From the NCBI GenBank assembly GCA_024640385.1, contig JAHEFC010000306.1, positions 1 to 5,254 of the forward strand: a DNA stretch of 5,254 nt, read 5' to 3'. The notes under the pieces were generated by a model, which made no database searches, was not told the origin of the DNA, and saw nothing but the letters and a program-made list of their open reading frames with translations. Both the position numbers and the translations under genes were made by a program. This document shows, piece by piece, positions 1 through 5,254 of the stretch. The stretch comes from Sphingobacteriales bacterium. Lineage in GTDB: Bacteria > Bacteroidota > Bacteroidia > Chitinophagales > Chitinophagaceae. How positions within the stretch are numbered: the first letter of the stretch is position 1; each line of letters starts with the position of its first letter.

Positions 1-1233
1 AGGAATGAGGGAGCGCAAAATATTTCGCAGGATGGCAAAGTGCTGGTATTCACCAGTTGCGATGCACCCGATGGATTTGGAGGATGTGACCTGTATTATT
101 CATTGTTAACGCGCAAGGGCTGGAGTCAACCGATCAATATGGGCAATGTGATCAATTCTGAATTCTGGGAATCACAACCTTCGATCGCACCTGATAAAAG
201 GGCGCTTTATTTTGCAGCAAGAGCCCCGGGAGGCCTTGGCGGATCAGATATATATGTAAGCTATATCATGCCTGATGGCAAATGGGGGCCTGCCATGAAT
301 ATGGGTCCGAAGATCAATACCAGCGGAGATGAAACTTCGCCATTCATCCATGCCGATAATCAGACTTTATATTTTGCGTCCAATGGTTTGACGGGATATG
401 GGAAGATGGATCTTTTCCTGGTTCGAAAAGACAGTACAGGGCATTGGGGAACACCGGAGAACCTTGGCTATCCTATCAACACCGTTGATGATGAAGCCAC
501 ATTGTTTGTTACATCAGACGGCGCCACAGCATTTTATGCCAGCGACCGTTCAGATTCCCGTGGCGCTTTGGACCTCTACAGTTTTTCATTAAGGGAAGAT
601 ATCAGGCCGGTAAAAACGCTGTGGGTAAAGGGTAAAGTCTACGATGCAAAAACAAAACAGGGACTCCCGAGCGCCGTTGAACTGAAAGATATTGCCACCG
701 GGTTAAGATCGTCAAAAGTTCAGACCGATGAAGACGGGAATTACCTGATGACCCTCCCGCTGGGAAAAGATTATGCGTTCAATGTGAACAGAAAAGGTTA
801 CCTGATATTTTCTGAAAGTTTTCCTTTAAGCAGCAGGCCATCTGATTCCATATACCAGTATGATATCCCGTTGCAGCCCATAGAAGTGAATGCCAATGTG
901 ATACTCCGGAATATTTTCTTTGAAACTGGCAAATACGATCTGAAAAAAGAATCAGAGGCGGAGCTTGATAACATTGTAGATCTGCTGAAAGAAAATAATA
1001 CCATGGTGGTACAGATCAATGGGCATACTGACAATATTGGCAAGCCCGCAGACAACCTCACACTTTCCAACAACAGGGCCCGGTCTGTAGTGGCCTATCT
1101 TGCAAAAAAAGGAATTGAGACGTCGCGGCTCTTATCCAAAGGATTCGGTGAAACACGGCCAGTTTCAGATAACAACACCGAAGAAGGAAGAGCAAAAAAC
1201 AGGAGAACGGAGTTGCAAGTCATAAGTAAGTAG
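1..1233 (+). CDS. OmpA-family protein with PD40 beta-propeller and carboxypeptidase-regulatory domains, PorE-like (5' partial)
   Basis: The reading frame is open from the first base of the window, so this is the last 410 codons of a longer gene; the GTG at 40 is not a credible start because it falls inside a propeller blade. Residues are counted from the first base. Four PD40/TolB-like blades are visible (about 1-35, 52-88, 107-141, 161-196), each with a [D/E]-rich lead, a 'LYFAS'-type strand and a 'GG.D[IL]Y' turn, linked by 'W..P.NMG..IN' segments. Next comes a carboxypeptidase-regulatory-like beta-sandwich (about 208-288, 'VKGKVYDAKT'), then a C-terminal OmpA domain (about 303-410). The OmpA domain keeps the peptidoglycan-binding motif GHTDNIG (Asp344) and NRRTE (Arg402 region). 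Known for the family: such domains bind diaminopimelate in peptidoglycan at the inner face of the outer membrane. Propeller, regulatory domain and OmpA in this order match PorE of the type IX secretion system, whose N-terminal TPR region and lipoprotein signal would lie outside the window. The PorE role is inferred; many paralogues of unknown role share this layout. Cys20 and Cys29 in the first blade could form a disulfide. Confidence 0.9.
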   Translation, partial: RNEGAQNISQDGKVLVFTSCDAPDGFGGCDLYYSLLTRKGWSQPINMGNVINSEFWESQPSIAPDKRALYFAARAPGGLGGSDIYVSYIMPDGKWGPAMNMGPKINTSGDETSPFIHADNQTLYFASNGLTGYGKMDLFLVRKDSTGHWGTPENLGYPINTVDDEATLFVTSDGATAFYASDRSDSRGALDLYSFSLREDIRPVKTLWVKGKVYDAKTKQGLPSAVELKDIATGLRSSKVQTDEDGNYLMTLPLGKDYAFNVNRKGYLIFSESFPLSSRPSDSIYQYDIPLQPIEVNANVILRNIFFETGKYDLKKESEAELDNIVDLLKENNTMVVQINGHTDNIGKPADNLTLSNNRARSVVAYLAKKGIETSRLLSKGFGETRPVSDNNTEEGRAKNRRTELQVISK

Positions 1234-1259
1234 GAGTCGGTTGCATGTAATTTCACCGG

Positions 1260-2366
1260 ATGAAAGATCCGGATGAATTATTGTATTTCATTGCACTCAC
1301 ACTGGTACCACAGATCGGCTCTGTGCACAGCAGGATCCTGTTAGAGCATTACGGAACTGCCAGCGGGATATTCAGATCAAAAAGCTCAATGCTGGAAAAA
1401 ATTCCCGGGATAGGTTCGGTGAGGGCGAAAAATATTTGCCGTTTCAAGGACCTGAAAAGAGCTGAAAAAGAGATCAGTTTCATTGAGAAGTACAGGATAC
1501 AGCCCTTATTGTTTTTGCAGGATGAATACCCGCAAAGATTAAAGCAGTGCGCTGATCCCCCCATTATCCTGTTCCACAAAGGGAATGCTGATCTGAATGC
1601 TAAAAAGATCCTGAGTATAGTTGGCACCAGGAAGCCGACTGAATATGGCAAATTCCTCGTTGAACACTACCTGGATGCATGGAAAAACCTTGATATACTG
1701 ATCGTCAGCGGGCTTGCTTATGGCATTGATCAGATCGCCCACAGAAACGCTTTGAAGCATAGGCTCTCCACAGTAGGTGTACTTGCAAACGGACTGGATA
1801 CAATTTATCCTTCTTCCCATACTTCATTGGCCAGGGAGATGATCTTGAACGGAGGCCTGATCACTGAATTTCTGAGTGACACCCAGCCCGACAAACAGAA
1901 TTTTCCACGCCGCAACCGGATCGTAGCTGGCATCTCCGATGCAGTGCTGGTTATAGAAACGGATACGAAGGGGGGCAGTATGATCACGGCAGATATGGCA
2001 GCAGGATATAACCGGGAGATATTTTCAATACCGGGAAGAGTGCACGACAAAAAAAGTGCAGGTTGCAACAGCCTGATCCGGGATAACAAGGCCCGGCTTT
2101 CTGCGGATCCGCAGGATATTATTGAATTCATGAATTGGGACGTTGAAACCAGGGTGAAGCAACAGTATATTTTACCTGAACTGAATGAAGATGCGTCTGT
2201 TTTATTCAGGCTGTTGCAGTCTCATGGAGCCATTCATATTGACCAGTTCCATTCAAAATCCGGGTTAAAAAGAAGCAGTTTCCATGCTGCCTTATTGAAC
2301 CTGGAACTCGAGGGCATAGTGGTGCAACTGCCGGGAAATTTCTATATGTTAAGAAGACCGCTATAG
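1260..2366 (+). CDS. dprA: DNA-processing protein DprA
   Basis: DprA (Smf) binds single-stranded DNA entering by transformation and loads RecA on it in the cytoplasm; it is also widespread in bacteria not known to be competent. The 368-residue protein has the full family layout. An N-terminal helix-hairpin-helix/SAM-like region includes 'LEKIPGIGSVRAKNI' (45-59). The Rossmann-like core carries the signature motifs VGTRKPTEYG (121-130), SGLAYGID (150-157) with His161, GLDTIYP (178-184), FPRRNRIVAG (215-224), GGSMITA (238-244) and SIPG followed by GCNSLI (256-273). A C-terminal winged-helix domain spans about 305-365. Length and motifs are normal, with no sign of damage. The ATG at 1260 is 26 nt after the upstream stop and places the first helix ('ALTLVPQIG') at the usual distance. 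No Shine-Dalgarno sequence is seen, as is usual in Bacteroidota. The short gap suggests co-transcription with the OmpA gene. The TAG stop directly abuts the palindromic repeat that follows. Confidence 0.96.
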   Translation: MKDPDELLYFIALTLVPQIGSVHSRILLEHYGTASGIFRSKSSMLEKIPGIGSVRAKNICRFKDLKRAEKEISFIEKYRIQPLLFLQDEYPQRLKQCADPPIILFHKGNADLNAKKILSIVGTRKPTEYGKFLVEHYLDAWKNLDILIVSGLAYGIDQIAHRNALKHRLSTVGVLANGLDTIYPSSHTSLAREMILNGGLITEFLSDTQPDKQNFPRRNRIVAGISDAVLVIETDTKGGSMITADMAAGYNREIFSIPGRVHDKKSAGCNSLIRDNKARLSADPQDIIEFMNWDVETRVKQQYILPELNEDASVLFRLLQSHGAIHIDQFHSKSGLKRSSFHAALLNLELEGIVVQLPGNFYMLRRPL

Positions 2367-2482
2367 CAGGTTGCAGGTGGCAGGTTGCAGGTGGCAGGTT
2401 ACAGGTGGCAGGTGGCAGGTTGCAGTATTTAATTATTCCTGGAACCTGCAACCTGTAGCCTGCAACCTGATAATGCAACCAG
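2367..2482. repeat. Intergenic palindromic array of 7-bp units, copy 1 (stem-loop)
   Basis: The left arm (2367-2425) is eight head-to-tail heptamers plus CAG: CAGGTTG, CAGGTGG, CAGGTTG, CAGGTGG, CAGGTTA, CAGGTGG, CAGGTGG, CAGGTTG. A 13-nt AT-rich loop (2426-2438) follows. The right arm (2439-2469) is CTG, GAACCTG, CAACCTG, TAGCCTG, CAACCTG, the reverse complement of the left-arm unit. A stray unit CAACCAG (2476-2482) follows six bases later. The inner 31 nt of the left arm can pair with the right arm at about 25 of 31 positions, and other registers are possible because the units repeat. The array starts on the base after the dprA stop and ends just before the guaB promoter. There is no T-tract after the stem, so it is not a standard intrinsic terminator, although it could block RNA decay or slow polymerase. 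A second copy follows guaB. No function is established from the sequence. Confidence 0.93.
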
Positions 2483-2489
2483 ATCAAAA

Positions 2490-2522
2490 TTTGCATCATA
2501 TATATCCTCCACCCTATCTTTG
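2490..2522 (+). promoter_or_regulatory. Bacteroidota-type promoter of guaB
   Basis: TTTG (2490-2493) is followed after 21 nt by TATCTTTG (2515-2522), a full match to the Bacteroidota -7 consensus TAnnTTTG with a -33 TTTG at the known spacing. Transcription would then start about four or five bases beyond the box, at or next to the guaB ATG (2526). The promoter lies between the palindromic array and guaB, so guaB is probably transcribed independently of dprA. The assignment rests on consensus matching only. Confidence 0.72.
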
Positions 2523-2525
2523 CAC

Positions 2526-4019
2526 ATGGCAACAATAAAATCTCCCAAGGATAAGTTCCCCGGTAAATTTTTTGGTGAAGGACTAACTTTTGATGATGTA
2601 CTGCTGGTACCATCCTATTCCCAGGTATTGCCAAGGGAAGTGAACATCTCTACCAGGCTTACCAAGACCATTACTTTAAATGTCCCATTCCTGTCAGCCG
2701 CCATGGATACGGTTACGGAGGCGCAGCTGGCCATTGCACTGGCCCGTGAAGGCGGTATAGGCATGCTCCATAAGAATATGCCCATTGACCGGCAGGCGGA
2801 ACAGGTGCGAAAAGTCAAGCGCAGCGAAAGCGGACTTATACTGGATCCGGTCACCCTACCGGAGAATGCCACAATAGGTGATGCACTGAGGCTGATGAAA
2901 GAGAACAAGATCGGGGGAATACCTATCGTCGATAACAAGCAGAAACTGGTGGGCATCCTGACCAACCGTGATCTCCGGTTCGAACGCAGTCCGCATAAAA
3001 AAGTGAGTGAGGTGATGACCAGTGAAAACCTGATCACTGCGCCGGAAGGTACCGATCTGAAAAAAGCAGAAAAGATCCTCCAGAAATACAAGATCGAGAA
3101 ACTGCCGGTAGTAAGCAGAACCGGTAAACTGATCGGCCTGATCACATATAGAGACATACTGCAACTGTCAAGCTTTCCCAACGCGGTCAAAGATGCTTTT
3201 GGAAGATTGTTGGTAGGTGCAGCGCTTGGTATCACTTCAGATATGCTGGACCGGGCTGCTGCTTTACAGCAGATCGGTGTGGATGTAGTTTGTTTAGACA
3301 GTGCACACGGACATACCAAAGGCGTGATCGAGGCATTGAAATCAGTGAAAAGATCATTCCCAAAACTGCAGGTATTGGCAGGTAATGTAGGTACAGGCGC
3401 AGGGGCAAAGGCCCTGGCCGAGGCAGGTGCTGATGGTGTAAAGGTTGGTATCGGCCCGGGTTCAATATGTACCACCAGGATAGTTGCAGGCGCTGGTATG
3501 CCCCAGATCACCGCGGTGATGGAAGCAGCGGCGGCACTGAAGAATTTGAATATTCCATTGATCGCTGATGGTGGAATTCGTTATACTGGCGACGTTGTAA
3601 AAGCCCTTGCTGCGGGAGCAAGCACAGTGATGATGGGCTCAATATTTGCCGGTGTGGAAGAAAGCCCTGGCGAGACCATCATTTATGAAGGCCGCAAATT
3701 CAAACAATATCGTGGTATGGGATCGATAGGCGCCATGCAAAAAGGAAGTGGCGACAGGTATTTTCAGGACGTTGAAGATGATATCAAGAAGCTGGTGCCG
3801 GAAGGCATTGAAGGTCGTGTTGCCTACAAAGGATACCTGAGTGAAGTGATTGCACAATATGTGGGTGGTTTAAGAGCAGGCATGGGTTACTGCGGGGCAA
3901 AAGACCTGAATGCATTACACAACGACACCCAGTTCATCAAGATCACCAATGCCGGAATGAAAGAATCTCATGCCCATGATGTGGAGATCACAAAAGAAGC
4001 ACCCAACTATAGCAGGTAG
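2526..4019 (+). CDS. guaB: Inosine-5'-monophosphate dehydrogenase
   Basis: IMP dehydrogenase oxidises IMP to XMP with NAD+, the committed step of guanine nucleotide synthesis, as a cytoplasmic tetramer/octamer. The 497-residue protein is full length. It begins with the family's '[14 protein letters not shown]' (19-32), followed by '[13 protein letters not shown]' (58-69). Two CBS domains, the regulatory Bateman module, are inserted at about 105-215. The catalytic loop [11 protein letters not shown] (308-318) has the nucleophile Cys315. The phosphate-binding region is '[11 protein letters not shown]' (346-356), then 'GMGSIGAM' (397-404). The mobile flap '[12 protein letters not shown]' (425-436) has Arg431, and '[12 protein letters not shown]' (447-458) closes the barrel. 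The ATG at 2526 is chosen; a TTG two codons upstream (2520) overlaps the -7 promoter box and is unlikely. No earlier ATG fits, and the next Met is within the barrel. The stop TAG is itself part of a CAGGTAG unit of the following repeat array, so the gene end and the array overlap. Confidence 0.97.
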   Translation: MATIKSPKDKFPGKFFGEGLTFDDVLLVPSYSQVLPREVNISTRLTKTITLNVPFLSAAMDTVTEAQLAIALAREGGIGMLHKNMPIDRQAEQVRKVKRSESGLILDPVTLPENATIGDALRLMKENKIGGIPIVDNKQKLVGILTNRDLRFERSPHKKVSEVMTSENLITAPEGTDLKKAEKILQKYKIEKLPVVSRTGKLIGLITYRDILQLSSFPNAVKDAFGRLLVGAALGITSDMLDRAAALQQIGVDVVCLDSAHGHTKGVIEALKSVKRSFPKLQVLAGNVGTGAGAKALAEAGADGVKVGIGPGSICTTRIVAGAGMPQITAVMEAAAALKNLNIPLIADGGIRYTGDVVKALAAGASTVMMGSIFAGVEESPGETIIYEGRKFKQYRGMGSIGAMQKGSGDRYFQDVEDDIKKLVPEGIEGRVAYKGYLSEVIAQYVGGLRAGMGYCGAKDLNALHNDTQFIKITNAGMKESHAHDVEITKEAPNYSR

Positions 4020-4093
4020 CAGGTGGCAGGTGGCAGGTTGCAGAAAGAAAATTTGATGCAACCTGGAACCTGCAACCAGGAACCTGCAACCTG
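4013..4093. repeat. Intergenic palindromic array of 7-bp units, copy 2 (stem-loop)
   Basis: The left arm (4013-4043) is CAGGTAG, CAGGTGG, CAGGTGG, CAGGTTG plus CAG; the first unit contains the guaB TAG stop (4017-4019). The loop (4044-4058) is AT-rich. The right arm (4059-4093) is CAACCTG, GAACCTG, CAACCAG, GAACCTG, CAACCTG. Positions 4020-4043 are identical to 2402-2425 of copy 1. The right arms share CCTGGAACCTGCAACC (4062-4077 and 2438-2453) and the end block CCTGCAACCTGAT. The loops differ completely, so arms are conserved and loops are not. As in copy 1, no T-tract follows, so a classical terminator is not supported. The element fills most of the 102-nt gap before the Lnb-like gene. Confidence 0.93.
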
Positions 4094-4121
4094 ATTCCTT
4101 GGCGGGTTAAGAAAAAAATCG

Positions 4122-5254
4122 ATGAGAATTCTTCTTACGTTACTACTTCTTTTGTCCATTGGTTCCGCTAATTCGCAGGACTCATGCAGGATGCGGGTCA
4201 GCCTGCTTACCTGTTCTCCAGGCTCAGAGCTGTATTCCATATTCGGCCATAGCGCATTAAGGATAGTGGACAGTACTGTTGGGACGGACATCGTGTATAA
4301 CTACGGTACATTTAATTTCGGAGACCCTGATTTCTATTCCAAATTTGTCAGGGGGAAATTGTTGTACTTTGTTTCGCAAGAGAGTTTTCCGGATTTTGCT
4401 GCTACCTATGTGTATGAGCAGAGAACCATGGATGAACAGATCCTGAACCTAAGCTGTGATCAGAAAAAGCAGATCCAGTCTTTCGTCTACAACAACCTGC
4501 AGGGAGATAATAAATTTTACAAATACGATTTCTTATACGACAACTGCACTACCCGGCTTCGCGACATCATAGAAAAATTCAGAAATAAAGATCTGAAAGA
4601 AGGACCAGTAAACATTGCAGAAGGGATGAGCTTCAGAAATGGGATCCACTATTACCTGGATAACGGAGAAATGTATTGGAGCAAGTTCGGGATCGATCTT
4701 TTATTGGGCAGCAGGATCGATAAAAAAATGACAAACCGGGAAGCAATGTTTCTGCCCGAATTCCTGGAAGCTTCCATAGACCGAACAGGCAATGGCAAAG
4801 ATTCCCTGGTAGCAAAAAAAGAATATCCGCTGACTGCAAGAGCGGAGATCATTAAATCAGGCCTGTTTGAAAGACCGCTAACTATCTTCTCCATTTTGGC
4901 CATATTGATTTTTGCCCTGAGTTTTTCTGATCGGTCTGCTACAAGGAAATTGGTGAAATGGATCGACTCCGTATTCTTCCTGATCCTTGGCTTGCTGGGA
5001 TGCCTGTTCCTTTTTATGTGGTTTGGCACTGACCATAAACAGACTGCAGACAATTACAATCTGCTCTGGGCCTGGCCGTTACACGTTATTGCCCCTTTCC
5101 TGCTTTATCAACCTGGTCCCAACGCCCGAAGGTATTTTTTCATCTATATGATAGTTATTGGCATAACATTACTATCGTGGGTCATATTACCCCAGCAGTT
5201 GAATCCGGCACTGATACCCATATTACTGATCGCCATGTACAGGTGCTGGAAAAT
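4122..5254 (+). CDS. lnb: DUF4105 / Lnb-type membrane protein, candidate lipoprotein N-acyltransferase (3' partial)
   Basis: The ATG at 4122 opens a frame that runs off the window end after 377 codons, so the C-terminus is missing, probably by little. Residues 1-18 form a signal peptide (Arg2, a Leu-rich core, likely cleavage ANS|Q at 18/19). The periplasmic domain (about 20-245) carries 'LYSIFGHSALRI' (37-48) with His43 and 'YDFLYDNCTTRLRD' (135-148) with Cys142. A His-then-Cys order with an NC motif recalls permuted NlpC/P60 or LRAT-like thiol enzymes; this catalytic reading is inferred. Hydrophobic segments follow at about 253-269, 281-301, 318-330, 338-357 and 362-373, with the family-typical 'NYNLLWAWPLH' (311-321) between the second and third. 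Known for the family: DUF4105 proteins with this domain plus C-terminal membrane helices include Lnb, reported as the apolipoprotein N-acyltransferase of Bacteroides, which lacks Lnt. Paralogues without proven function exist, so the symbol is provisional. No promoter consensus or Shine-Dalgarno is seen; an A-rich stretch (4111-4118) precedes the start. Confidence 0.85.
   Translation, partial: MRILLTLLLLLSIGSANSQDSCRMRVSLLTCSPGSELYSIFGHSALRIVDSTVGTDIVYNYGTFNFGDPDFYSKFVRGKLLYFVSQESFPDFAATYVYEQRTMDEQILNLSCDQKKQIQSFVYNNLQGDNKFYKYDFLYDNCTTRLRDIIEKFRNKDLKEGPVNIAEGMSFRNGIHYYLDNGEMYWSKFGIDLLLGSRIDKKMTNREAMFLPEFLEASIDRTGNGKDSLVAKKEYPLTARAEIIKSGLFERPLTIFSILAILIFALSFSDRSATRKLVKWIDSVFFLILGLLGCLFLFMWFGTDHKQTADNYNLLWAWPLHVIAPFLLYQPGPNARRYFFIYMIVIGITLLSWVILPQQLNPALIPILLIAMYRCWK

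Noticed and set aside
1241..1255. Promoter for dprA in the 26-nt gap (TAATTTCA at 1248)
   Set aside because: It matches only part of TAnnTTTG and has no well-placed -33 TTTG; co-transcription with the OmpA gene is simpler.
2367..2482. CRISPR array
   Set aside because: The units are 7 bp, directly adjacent with no spacers, and the array is palindromic; no cas genes are nearby.
2367..2489. Standard intrinsic (Rho-independent) terminator after dprA
   Set aside because: A strong stem is possible but no T-tract follows the right arm; the same holds for copy 2 after guaB (4094 onward).
2520..2528. TTG at 2520 as the guaB start (two codons upstream of the ATG)
   Set aside because: This TTG is part of the -7 promoter box and would probably lie upstream of the transcription start; the ATG at 2526 is the better start.
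2206..2634. Minus-strand 142-codon frame spanning the end of dprA, repeat copy 1 and the start of guaB
   Set aside because: It is composed of antisense dprA, translated heptamer repeats and antisense guaB; there is no recognisable domain.
2615..3511. Long antisense frame (298 codons) opposite guaB
   Set aside because: It lies wholly within a fully conserved IMP dehydrogenase gene; its Ser/Pro/Leu-rich translation matches no family I recognise and is a by-product of guaB codon use.
4652..5053. Minus-strand 133-codon frame opposite the Lnb-like gene
   Set aside because: The plus strand has a clear signal peptide, conserved motifs and membrane helices across this region; the antisense frame has no recognisable features.

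Overview
The window looks like a chromosomal housekeeping segment from a member of the Bacteroidota, probably the Chitinophagaceae or a near relative. The evidence is a beta-propeller/carboxypeptidase-regulatory/OmpA protein of the kind typical of this phylum, a DUF4105 (Lnb-type) membrane protein, a Bacteroidota-style promoter (TTTG, 21 nt, TAnnTTTG) in front of guaB, and no clear Shine-Dalgarno sequences. The family-level placement is an inference; the phylum is well supported.

All four genes lie on the + strand. Positions 1-1233 hold the 3' part of an OmpA-family envelope protein (PorE-like architecture, 5' end outside the window). After 26 nt comes a complete dprA (1260-2366), which encodes the protein that loads RecA onto incoming single-stranded DNA. 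A 159-nt gap follows, carrying a palindromic array of 7-bp units and then a promoter that runs almost into the start codon of guaB (2526-4019), encoding IMP dehydrogenase. A 102-nt gap with a second copy of the same palindromic array leads into a DUF4105/Lnb-type gene (4122 to the window end), which has a signal peptide, a periplasmic His/Cys domain and several membrane segments. It is cut by the window end but is probably nearly complete.

The genes do not form one pathway. The OmpA and Lnb-like proteins belong to envelope biology (peptidoglycan anchoring, lipoprotein maturation), dprA to DNA uptake and recombination, and guaB to guanine nucleotide synthesis. The 26-nt gap suggests that the OmpA gene and dprA are co-transcribed, while guaB has its own promoter.

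The most unusual feature is the pair of intergenic elements. Each starts at the stop codon of the upstream gene, has a left arm of CAGGTKG heptamers, a short AT-rich loop, and a right arm of CMACCTG-like heptamers. The two copies share an exactly matching 24-nt block in the left arm and matching right-arm blocks, so they are members of one dispersed family and not chance low-complexity sequence.
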